Source: Macrocystis pyrifera (Eukaryota; Sar; Phaeophyceae; Laminariales; Laminariaceae). Taken from it: a stretch of DNA of 64,000 nucleotides. The notes under the pieces are model-generated. The model ran no database searches. It worked only from the letters and a program-made list of their open reading frames with translations, and was not told the DNA's origin. This document shows positions 37,401-46,955 of this stretch, in pieces (within the stretch, counting starts at the first letter, position 1; each line of letters opens with the position of its first letter). The stretch is taken from assembly GCA_031763025.1 (NCBI GenBank), contig JASSKH010000003.1, forward strand, positions 4,206,718-4,270,717, written 5' to 3'. The translations under genes and the position numbers were made by a program.

Positions 37401-40400
37401 CACGACCGCAAGCAGCAAGCAGCAAGCAGCAGCACAGCAAGCGGCAGCTAGCTAGCGCTAGCGGGTGCTAGCTAGCGCTAGCCGCAGCTGGGGGCAGCAT
37501 CAGGTTGAACAACAAACATTTTTTTTTTGTTCTTTTTTTTTTCATCATCACTTTTACTTTCCAGCCCACTCGTAGGAGGTTTTACCCTCGACGATCTTCT
37601 GGACAAGCCGTGGTCACAGGTGTCGTCCCTTCTCCCCCCCGGTACGTGCCTTTAGTTTTTATCGCGCATAGGGTTCAGCATTCCCACTGCTCGTCGACTT
37701 TCATCGAATGTACAGCTAACTCACGCTCTCGCGCTTTCCGCTAATCAATTTTATGCAAGAAAAAGTCCCTACGAGCATGCACTCGGTGAGACTCGAACTC
37801 ACGAAATTGATCTTGATAGGCTCGCGGACCACCTACCAAGCCGCCGGGGACGCCGGTACATAAACAGCATCAGCACCAGCACCAATACCAACTTCCATTT
37901 TTGCATTTTTCGATTGCTGCTGTTGCTGTTGCTGCGCTTGGCCTACGTGCGCCACAGCGCCGACGCGCTCCGCCACCACCACCGCCGCCGCCGTTGCTGC
38001 TGCTGCTGCTGCTACCGCAGTATGGTGGAATTGAAATGATACACGAGCTGTCATGCCGTCACGCTTTACAAGCAAGGCGGTACGAGAGTACAAGTACGAG
38101 TAGGAGTCCTTTCGGAACGACGCATCCTCCACGACACCAAGCGAGCGAGAGCGTACCGTAGCAGCGGGCCGCCGATGGCCCGCTGGCACAATCCAATGCC
38201 GCTCGTCCGCGTTATACTCCAGCTACACCTCTCGAGCCTCTGTGCTCCCAGCGGTTGTCGTGTGGTGTACAGCAAGCAGCCTGTGCGTGTAGGCATCGAA
38301 GATGTTCGGTGTTTATAAGCCAATGGTATGGGGAGCAAAAACGTGCCGTAAATTTCGTCAAATTCCCACCTTCGCTAAAGTACTTTTTTGCATTTTTTGC
38401 CAATTCCTACCTTCGGTTTTATTGTGGGGAAGGGAAGGTACGAAAAAAAAACACTTTCGCGAACACTCTCGGGTTTTTTTTTCACCTTCTCCATTTTTTC
38501 GTTTCTTCCTTTTTCATTTCTCGTTTTTGCCCCTTTTAGTTTTTGCTGCTGTCGCCTCGATTCCGGTCCCATCTCGTAAAACGTACGTACCTGGTGTTTA
38601 TATATTTTCAGCATGTGTTACATGATTTCGTGTCTGAATATGTTGATACGTGTATACGTGCATTTTGTTTCGTTTTCACTATATATTCGTGTACTATTAA
38701 TACCTGATGTACAGGTGGAATGTGTGATCAGTTACAGCAAGTAGTAGCTCAGCGACATTTGCTTTGTTTTGTTTTCCTGGGGTATCTTTCCGCTCCAGAA
38801 TTATTGGAGCGTGTCCTGCGACCACGGACTCTATTCTGGCGATGAGTGATTTTGAAGGTCACGAACATCAACAACACTTGACCTAAAGCATTTTACATTA
38901 ATGTCATCTTGAGGGTTGATGTGCTAAAGCGTGACCCAGCCATGTTTAGGGTCGAAACCCCGACGAAGAACCTCAAGTAGTAGCAGCGCCCATTCTAACA
39001 AAATCGAAGGAAGGATCTTGGGTTATAGCATGCAATGCCTGGTACCGTTTGACGCCTATAGTTCTCTCAGCGACATGGCATTCAAAGTGCGCCCTGTCCT
39101 CCACTAGCCAGGCCCGCTTGGGGACTGTATAGGACTGTATACGTGATGATATATTGACCGGGTACCCGGTGGAGGCGGTTTCGGTCACCTGAAAAACCGA
39201 GTTACCCGGTCACGAGTCCGAGTCCGACGTCCAGAATTTAGCGGGTACCTGGCGGGTAGTACCCCTAGAATGAAGGCAATGAAGGCAAGCGCCGGGGGGC
39301 AGAAGGGAAGACAGCGGTGACCATGGCTTGTGCAGAAGGCCGCTGAGGGTGAAACCTCCTTCGAGTTGAGCCGCAAAGTAAAAGCGACGAGTCAAAAAAA
39401 TAAATTAAATGTAACAACTCAACATGGCACTTCACAGATTATTACCGACAGGCGGCATACCTAAACACAGCAGATATATACCGGTATGTGTTGAATGGAG
39501 TTCTATCGCTATATACCGGTACAGCAGTGGTAATCTACGTGATAGGTGCGAAACTTCCTCGAAGGTGGGACGCTTGCCGCAGAACGTAGTGAATGCACAC
39601 ACACCTCCCACCGTCCACCATCGCATCTTGTATCCTTCCTTGCGTTAATATCCGCCCGTTACACGCTGGCCAAAACTCTTGCACGCGTTCAGAGCAAGCC
39701 GTATGAGTACGTCACGGTCGACTCTCCCCATCTGGCGTCAGTGTCGGAGGATGGACGTGCTTTCGCCGAGCACCTTGCGTCGCAAGAAGGTGAGGCATTG
39801 GCGTGTGCGATTGAGGAAGACTATCTCTATGCCTATTGCTCTTTCTCTAGCACCTTGCGCACATATAAGCTTGTCCTGGAAAAAAATATACATATCCCGG
39901 ATTTCTCTCGAGTTGGACCGGGGTTATCATAGATCGGGTTTGGGACACGCAGTCAACTGGCTGAGTACGAGGGTCGGTCCCTACTAAGGGGTCATGGTTT
40001 CGGTTTCCTCCCGCTGGGGGCTTTGGCGTGCCGCTGTTAGTTTACGGTCTTTGCACCACAGTATTCAGCGTGCCTATTAAATAGTGCTGAGAAACGTGCG
40101 CAGAGGATGGCGGTGGCCAGGATGTCAAGCAGATCTCCAGTCTTAACCAGTCGGCGCGCTTGATCCTGTGAACCAATGGGCTACTGCACGCTGTACTCAG
40201 GCACGAACAACGTGGTGACGTTCCGAAACATGCGAAAGGACGCCCGTCTCGTCGTTCCTTGCCGGGGAGGACAGGCAGGCACCAACTACGCGCACCTGGC
40301 CACGTTCGTACGCAGCGCGCCTCGAGAACAGGTGAGATGGAACCCACGGCTGTCGTAGCCGGACGGACACCCAAAGGCCTTGCTCGGAACAATTACACAG

Positions 40401-41528
40401 AGCTCTCCTATTTTGATAAACCGTTCGACCGCGCAGCAGCTTTTATGTGGACGTTCCTTACGGGCACCTGCGATTGCTTTGACTCGAGGAACTTAGTGCG
40501 ATATTCATTACCAGGTGAGGTGCAAGCTCGTTTTCGTGCCACACGGCATACCTTCTCGAGAAGACGAGGCCGAAGCAACACCCGAGCGGTCGACTTGTGG
40601 ACTGTTGAGCGGTTGGCCTCCTCTGCAGAAGAGCTCTGTGACGCTGGCGTACGTGGAGCAGGCTACCGCGATCGCGGGGCAGACGCCCGACCCCGACAAG
40701 AAGAATACTCCAGGAAACCGCGAAGGCTACCCGTAGAAGTTGTGGCGCACAGCATTTCCTCGCAAGCAGTACCACCGCCATGCCGCCCCCTACCTCACCG
40801 TGTCGTGCCTCTGTAATATTGGCCGTGGACGCAGGTGGTTAAGTTTTTCGGAGCTGTCGGCGCTGGCCTTGAAGAGGAGGTCGCTTCCAGGGTGGACGAA
40901 AGCCCTGTTTGGCTCAGCACGTCAGGACTAGGCGTCTACTGGTGAGAGCGAGCGTAGCCGACTATTTGGAGTAGTAAGTAGAATACGTGCCGCTGTCTTC
41001 AAAGAGGTATTCGCTTCGTGGTTCTCCACGACGGGGGATAGGGCGCGCGGCCAAATTATGATATGTCGTGGATCTCCGCTGCTAGGGGTGTTGCAAGCAG
41101 TAGATTCTACGACTTGGGCCGGCATTGACACAATGGTTGATAGTCCACACTAACCCCTCGTCAACATCTTCATTCCGAGAAATTCGGAGTTGGGGATAGG
41201 GGGGTTAAGTCAAGGATGTTTTTAACAATTTTATCGGAGCTGGGGAAAATTTCAAGCAGCCCTCGTTGCCAGAGGTGACATCAATGCCCGATGAGTTGCT
41301 AGTTTCGCAGGCCCGCGTCGCCCAATTGCTATGTACGGATACCCATGCACCACGCGTATATATTGTGGCCTCTTACGCTATTTTGTTTTTTTTGTACCAG
41401 GCAAGTGTTTACTCTTTACACGCGCGTTCCCTTGTCCACCCCCGCCTGTGCCCGTGATGCGCAGGCTGCACGCCAGGCTTGACTCTGTGCCGAAGTACTA
41501 CTCGTACACGCCGTACAAGCAAGGGTAG
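34425..41528 (+). CDS. DUF6940-family protein, 5 exons
   Basis: Conserved family of unknown function, known from bacteria and algae. Exons are 34425-34721, 39693-39789, 40201-40331, 40835-40941 and 41465-41528 (TAG). Junction phases agree (0, 1, 0, 2), giving 231 residues. Conserved blocks run in the order I recall for the family: LSFEDVTGLW (57-66), FWESAPVT (88-95), KPYEYVTVDSPHLA (101-114), FAEHL, NNVVTF, ARLVVPC, YAHLATFVRSAP, PVWLSTSGLGVYWLHARLDS (200-219) and PKYYSYTPYK. Residue W211 and glycine 132 are split by introns exactly where the family sequence needs them. The ATG at 34425 is the simplest start. An in-frame reading continues upstream to 34194 through a leucine-rich stretch, but that stretch also looks like the pyrimidine tract of a 3' splice site ending near 34360, so an upstream exon is possible. 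Intron 1 (34722-39692) is filled with SINE pieces and GC-rich repeats. Confidence 0.88.
34747..34830 (+). mobile_element. SINE body fragment in DUF6940 intron 1
   Basis: AAAGCGGAAGTTGGCCAAAA and CGATGAAACTCGACGAATG match the SINE body near 31801-31870 with scattered changes. It starts 25 bp after the exon 1 donor. Confidence 0.6.
34850..34980. repeat. GGGTACCCG-rich repeat, copy 1
   Basis: Imperfect repeats of GGGTACCGG, TACCCGTACGGGTACTACCC and GCCGGGTACCCGGGTATCCGG-like words, rich in short palindromes. It follows directly on a SINE fragment, as does its relative at 39150-39265. Confidence 0.6.
35960..36270 (+). other. Cys/His-rich coding-like fragment in DUF6940 intron 1
   Basis: A GC-rich island inside the first DUF6940 intron reads as a Gly/Arg-rich stretch. 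It is followed at about 36140-36200 by KRMCGVCSRKGLPADHSHRT, a CxxC plus His/Cys spacing that resembles a zinc-knuckle of the kind found in mobile-element proteins. It is not part of the host gene model and looks like an old, decayed fragment. Its family could not be determined. Confidence 0.3.
37100..37190 (-). repeat. dispersed repeat C, short fragment
   Basis: CATGCATGGCATGGCCGTAG and CGTATGACCGTAGACCCTCG match the end of repeat C (complement of 5280-5335). A 24-bp G run sits just before it. Confidence 0.55.
37519..37856 (-). mobile_element. tRNA-derived SINE, near full length
   Basis: On the minus strand it starts CCGGCGTCCCCGGCGGCTTG and shows a D-arm-like GGCTTGGTAGGTGG. The T arm GTGAG-TTCGAGT-CTCAC forms the Pol III B box, and 5' GTCCC can pair with GGGAC. 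The tRNA-unrelated body ends in an A-rich tail (T run on the plus strand at 37519-37552). It lies in DUF6940 intron 1. Confidence 0.85.
39150..39265. repeat. GGGTACCCG-rich repeat, copy 2
   Basis: GACCGGGTACCCGGTGG, GTTACCCGGTCACGAGTCCG and GCGGGTACCTGGCGGGTAG share words and order with the repeat at 34850-34980 on the opposite strand, and again adjoin SINE sequence (39283). Confidence 0.55.
39283..39415 (+). mobile_element. SINE 3' fragment with A-rich tail
   Basis: GACCATGGCTTGTGCAGAAG, GGTGAAACCTCCTTCGAGT and the tail CAAAAAAATAAATTAAATG match the 3' half of the SINE at 31717-32020. It lies about 280 bp before DUF6940 exon 2. Confidence 0.65.
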
Positions 41529-41780
41529 AGCCGGCATATAAAAAGTACGTCCTTATTGTAGAACAGGGCAAGGGTTGCCCTGCTGTTCCCTAGGTGTTAC
41601 CATTAAATACAAGATTGGACGGAGGTATAGAGATTCTCGGGCGACATATATTTTTGATTCGAACTTTACTTGATTGAAGATGCTGCTGTTGTCGCTATTC
41701 ATTGTTCCTTCCGTGGGTTTTCAGAAGAAGTGATAGCAGCAGGAAATACCAGGCATGCTTATACAGTAGACGCTGACCAC

Positions 41781-41811
41781 CTGACCCGAACCCTAGCCCT
41801 AACCCGAACGC
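41781..41811. repeat. short telomere-like stretch
   Basis: CCCGAACCCTAGCCCTAACC is a degenerate run of CCCTAA-type units of about 30 bp, just downstream of the DUF6940 gene. Confidence 0.4.
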
Positions 41812-42269
41812 TATGGAGTGACCTGTGCTTGGATGTAACAGAAAAGGTGCCGCAGGTTTTAGGTACGGAGAAGTCACTAGTAGTGTCACTGTAGTTTTTT
41901 GTCGACCTGTGTAGAAGGGTAGTTGTCTGTCGTCCTTCGTTGTTGTAGGCTGTTGTTGTCGTGGGCCGTTTAACTCTTTTGTCGCAGTCGGTCTTTTTTT
42001 TCATGGAAATAATTTTTGTTCCCCTTCAGCCTTTCTTCCTGGGGATTTTTATGAGCAATGGACGATGAAACTCGTGCCTCATGCCGCACATTGTCGGACG
42101 GGAAATTGCTGGCCTCATTATGGACACTATGGACACCTAATTGCTGTATTTTTCTACCTGTTGCGGTAACACAAGACAGCACTGCATGTGGAAGACCCTA
42201 CACGAAACGTACATACATGCACGTGCGTGTGTACGTAGAACATCCATTTACACGTACAGCAGTAGTAGT

Positions 42270-43330
42270 GGTCACGATGTTTACCCTCAATTGTGCGATT
42301 TTTTCATCGTTTTTATTCGTTTTTTTTTCGCCGTTATCTCGCTCTGTTTGAATTATTTTCCATTATTTTTTTAGTTTTGATCGAATTTTTCGATTTTTTC
42401 GCCTGTTTTTTCTTCGTTTTCGTATATTTTTTCGCATTTTTGCCGATTCTTAACGTTATTCCGTAGAGTCTCGTCCTGCTTTTGTGATTGTTCGTATGCG
42501 AGCTCGCACGTATGGTCCGGAATTATAGAAGGGGACGCACGTAAAGCACCCCTTGCATGTTCTTTTTCGAAAAGTTCACTTGCAATTTTTCATGTTTTTC
42601 ATCCGTTTTTCGCGATTATCTCGCGCACGTTTGATTGTTTAACATTTTTTTTCAACTTTTGGTTGATCGTTTTTTTCGGCTTTTTTTTCGTTTTCGTTTT
42701 TTCTGCCGATTCTTGACGTTTTCCTCGGTTTCGTCTGCTTTTGGTATTCATGTCATGCGTGAGGTACTTGTTCAGAAATACGAGCTACGCTTGACTATTC
42801 GTATGAGTTGTAGAAAGGGACGCACGTAAGTAAAGCACCGTTTGCATGTTCGTTTTCGAAGAAGTTACCATGTTTACCCCATTTTTGCGATTTTTTAATC
42901 GTTTTATCCGTTTTTCGATAATAGCTCGCTGTTTTTTTATTATTTTCCATTTTTTTCTGGAGTTTTGGTCGATCAATTTTTGCGATTTTTTTTTGCTTTT
43001 TGCGTTTTCATTTCTTTGCCGACTCCTCGTTTTCGTCCGTTTTTGTGATTTTTTATCGTTTTTATGCGTTTGTCGCGAATATATCGCTCAGTTTTGATTA
43101 TTTTTTTCATTTTTTTTGGAGTTTTGGTCGACCAATTGTTTCGATTTTTTTGGCTTTTTTTTCGTTTTCATTTTCGTTTTTTTGCCAATTCTTAACGTTT
43201 TTCCTCGGTCTCGTCGTTTTTTGGTATTTTTCTCGTTCGTGAAGTTTTTGTTCAGAAACATAAGCTTAACTATTCGTATGAACACGTACGAAAAACCACG
43301 GAAAGCAAAAATCCCCGTCCCCACTCATGT
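42270..43330. repeat. T-rich tandem repeat, about 295-bp units
   Basis: Units begin near 42277, 42570 and 42865, with a shortened one near 43050. They share GCGATTTTTT, TGCCGATTCTTAACG, GGGACGCACGTAAAGCACC and TGCATGTTC. The strong T bias creates Phe-rich false frames. Confidence 0.75.
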
Positions 43331-44009
43331 AATAATTTTCGGCCTGATTGAAACACCTTGCACCGGTCGAAGAGAAAAAAAAATCGAACAACGGAGCTTT
43401 TCTCTCAGCCTCGTACGCCGCCCACCCGTCTCGCGACCACCTCACCACCGATTTGGTCCGGGTAAAGCTTTCCTCCTTCTCTGCCACAGTGAGCCCCGTC
43501 GCCCGCCTCGCTTGACGCCCGGTGCTCACCGTGGCCCTCGTTCGCCAGCTTGACAAAATTAGTGCTCAGGCTGCGTTGCTCTCTCTGTGAACTTTATTTT
43601 GGTCGCAAAAATAAACACCGCTTGAGTTTTATTATGCATATCATAACGATCCTTATAGACTGTACATGGTACACGCGGAGCCTCACAAGGAGGCCAGACA
43701 GAGCCCAGTCGTGCTTCCCTCGTGTCCCGAGGCACACGCGACGCTTAGCCACGAAAACAGCGACCGCGCTCCTTGCAACCCCCCCTCTACCCGCCAGCAC
43801 CCGCTGACACCCGCGACGGCGCCGGGCTCGCCCGCGGTGCCGTACTCTGAGTATACGCACGCGCACGAAACGAAATAAGATTTCTTCAGAAATATAAGCC
43901 ACGCTTGACTCGTACCTGGTATGTCGTATGAATAACGAGTACAAGAAGGCGCTTGAATTCATGAATTTGTTCGTAATTACAAGCTACGCCCGACATTGTT
44001 GCTTTTTTA

Positions 44010-44310
44010 CCAGAAAACGGTATACCTTGACAGAAAACGTCATCTAACTTGGGTTTGGTGCGCGCTGATCACCTCGTTTTATTTCTTTGTACCGAAAATT
44101 GGCAAAATGACACTGTTGTACCGTTTTTTGTCGTTTTTGCGACTTGGATGGATGGATATGGATGTTTTGCCACAAAACGGTATACCTTGACAGAAAACGT
44201 CATCTAACTTGGGTTTGGTGTACCCTGATTTCCTTATTTGAAATTTTAGTACCGTAAACTGGCAAAAAACCGTTGGTGTGCCATTTTTTTTGTCATTTTG
44301 TCCGTTAGGG
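44010..44310. repeat. 160-bp tandem duplication
   Basis: 44014-44060 and 44174-44220 are identical over 47 bp (AAAACGGTATACCTTGACAG and onward). The rest of the unit (ACCGTAAACTGGCAAAA, GTCATTTTG) is similar. Confidence 0.85.
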
Positions 44311-45217
44311 CAAGTTTTTAATTTTGCTTCTAGATACCATAGATAAAAACCTAGGGAACTGTAGTAAATGGTTCGTTTTGGTACAGAAAATAGAGTGCGT
44401 TCGGGCGCATGGCACTGTGCTCTCGTGTTATTGCCACTGGTTCACAAGCAAGGCAACTAAACTGCTGCGTGCGCTGGAATGCCGAGGGACATCGAGTGGG
44501 GGCCTGAGGGCCACTCGGGTGATCTGTTGCGCGAAAAAATCGTGTGGGTGTTCAGTTGTCGGGTGCAGAAGTGGTTGAGGCAGCCTACTGCAGGTCGTCC
44601 TTTGGGCGGGTTAGGAAGTCCAGCAGTTTCGGAAAAGCGAATATAACCGAAAGCATGCACCCCTGGTTTACGAGACAGGGCTTGACAAACTGATGCACGG
44701 GTGCAGTGGAGGCCGAGCAGGCACACTTATCATACTACTCGCTTCCCCTCCCCGTTCCCTCTTTTCGGTCTTCTAAAGTCTTAACACACGTCGCACAGAT
44801 CATGATCTATCTGCAGTAGACCATCTAGTTCCTCGGCTGCCGTTGTGATAGGTTTTGCATATAGCGCAGATCCAACCCATGAAAAAAATGTGCTACTCGT
44901 AGATCATGCAGATTATACGGCTCCCTCGCGGCGGCAACGAACTACTGTATACCATACTTATGAAAAAAATACCTTGCCCGATTATATCTCTACTACATTC
45001 TGTGGGAATTGTTTAATCTGCCCGAGTGTCCGAGGTGACGTTGAACGTATTCTCAAAATTATTCGTCGATTAGAATGTTCTCCGCAATTTCCTTTGCACA
45101 GTACACGGCGCGAAAAATCGCGTAATGTCGGCGGCAAGCCACTGGGGTGCCCACGGCGCCACGACGAGGAACCGCGATCTGAGCATCGGTAGGTAACATA
45201 TATACCATCAATCGTAC

Positions 45218-45898
45218 CTATGAGCGAATCAACATCGCGATACACAGGCCAGTCGCCAGCAAGCGCCAGTCGCTGCTGCTTCCGCCGCGCAACGTTGTCA
45301 GCATATATACACGGGGCGTGAAAAAATGCGGGTGATAGTCGTCATGAGATAATAAACGCATCAAAAAGCGCCGCTCCGTCGTGTGCAGGCCCGCGAAATT
45401 TCCGGGCCACCGCCGCTCTGAAAGCTGCTTGTGTTCACGACTGGCATCGCACGCCAGTCGAAGTTCCTCGTGTACCGCCTGCGTTGTGCGCGTTAAACCG
45501 TTAAAGCAATCAACCCGTGTGTGTCGCACCAACTGTGTCTTGCGGGCCAAGTTTCCGCGCTCAAATAAAACAACATTTAAAGTCCATACGATACAACAGC
45601 AGTACACACAGAAAATGAGCGCACTATATATACGCACGACCGATGCAACCCATGCTACAGAAAAGTAGAATCTCAGCTGTGTTCCTGAGCCGAGCAGAAC
45701 AAACGGCACCACGACCACACCGTTAACGATCGCACGCGAAACCTGTCCAGCAACAGCACAAATACCTCCCGTTCTAGATGGCTGGTCCGAGGCGAAAACG
45801 ACCAACCAACAGGGCAAATACGCCCCGTTCCATAGAAATGCGTCCTCAAGTGTGCACCCGAGGTATGTGTCGGCGCCCCACCTCAACAGGCTAAACAC
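45218..45898 (-). CDS. orphan ORF, 226 codons, predicted membrane protein
   Basis: This is a single open frame from ATG with no recognised homologue. The N-terminal half has two hydrophobic stretches, AIVNGVVVVPFVLLG and a longer one around FYFSVAWVASVVRIYSALIF followed by VYCCCIVWTLNVVLF. The C-terminal half is charged and ordinary. A frame this long is expected only about 0.1 times by chance in a window of this size with random codons, which is why it is listed. It stands alone between the 44-kb duplication and a SINE. No promoter or splice support is visible, and it may be an accident of composition. Confidence 0.3.
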   Translation of the reverse strand: MFSLLRWGADTYLGCTLEDAFLWNGAYLPCWLVVFASDQPSRTGGICAVAGQVSRAIVNGVVVVPFVLLGSGTQLRFYFSVAWVASVVRIYSALIFCVYCCCIVWTLNVVLFERGNLARKTQLVRHTRVDCFNGLTRTTQAVHEELRLACDASREHKQLSERRWPGNFAGLHTTERRFLMRLLSHDDYHPHFFTPRVYMLTTLRGGSSSDWRLLATGLCIAMLIRS

Positions 45899-45960
45899 CT
45901 AATATCGTCCTCCAGGCTCTTGCTTCAGGCTAATCTCTTTGCCCATTCCCGTCTCCCTGT

Positions 45961-46289
45961 ATTTTTTTTTTTTTTTTTTTTTTTTTGTTCATCACTTTTA
46001 CTTTCCAGCCCACTCGTAGGTGGTTTTACCCTCGACGATCTTCTGGACAAGCCGTGGTCACAGGTGTCGTCCCTTCCCCCCGGTACGTGCCTTTAGTTTT
46101 TATCGCGCATGGGGTTAAGCATTCCCACTGCTCGTCGATTATCATCGAATGTACAGCTAACTCGCGCTTTCCGCTCATCAATTTTATGCAAGAAAAAGTC
46201 CCTACGAGCATGCACTCGGTGAGACTCGAACTCACGAAATTGATCTTGACAGGCTCGCGGACCACCTACCAAGCCACCGGGGACGCCGG
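45961..46289 (-). mobile_element. tRNA-derived SINE, near full length
   Basis: Very similar to the copy at 37519-37856 over its whole length. The tail is a long T run on the plus strand (45961-45986), and the tRNA-like head ends at GGGGACGCCGG. Divergence between the two copies is low, so the family moved fairly recently. Confidence 0.85.
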
Positions 46290-46955
46290 CTTACATATAG
46301 GTAAAAACGACAAAACCACTAACCACTAATAACTAACAACGACGAGTGCATCCTCGCTCCTCCTGCACTCGGACATGACGCTTGAACGCACCGCGCAACT
46401 GCCTTGCGCCCTTCTCGCGTCGTCGTGTTTTTACGTTTTAACGGGGAAACAGCTGGTTCCGGAGTGTTTGGCTGCGCTCTTGTATCTCCGCCTTCCTTAT
46501 CAACACCGAAAGCGTGCTGGTGCTCGTGGAATTGCCGCATGCATCACTGGAGAACAAACGTGACACAGAAATCGGGAAGGGAAGTTATACCGGATGTTCG
46601 AGCAGGAGCTGATGACGGTGGATAGTGCATGGTATGGTATGGCATGGTTTCCATGGACAATCCCCCACACGCCCAACCGCGTCTCTACTGGAAAAGCGCG
46701 CCATTGCCTTGACCATCCCTTGCGTTTTCTCCCCATAGCCATACCAACATTTTCCTAAGTCCTGAGGCCAGCTTCCGAATTTCGAGGCTCGGGCAGCGGA
46801 GGCACTACACATCACCTCCGAGCCGATAACTCGGACGTCTACATAAGGTTTGGCACTGCATCGTTCGAAGAGCACTGAAGACGAACCTACTTCGTATCTG
46901 CACTGCTGCACGCGAAACATCACCGAGGAAATAGTGTATCGTCAAATTATGGTAC

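Noticed and set aside
37750-37856. A tRNA gene on the minus strand
   Set aside because: B box and T arm are present, but the D arm and 3' part do not fold as a normal tRNA, and the sequence continues into a repeated body with a poly-A tail. It is a SINE head.
39693-39789. Similarity to the alpha chain of phenylalanyl-tRNA synthetase
   Set aside because: Considered for the exon reading YEYVTVDSPHLASVSEDG. The neighbouring exons and phases fit DUF6940 far better.
40259-40816. Plus-strand 185-codon frame
   Set aside because: Out of frame with DUF6940 exon 3, which it overlaps, and it runs through an intron.
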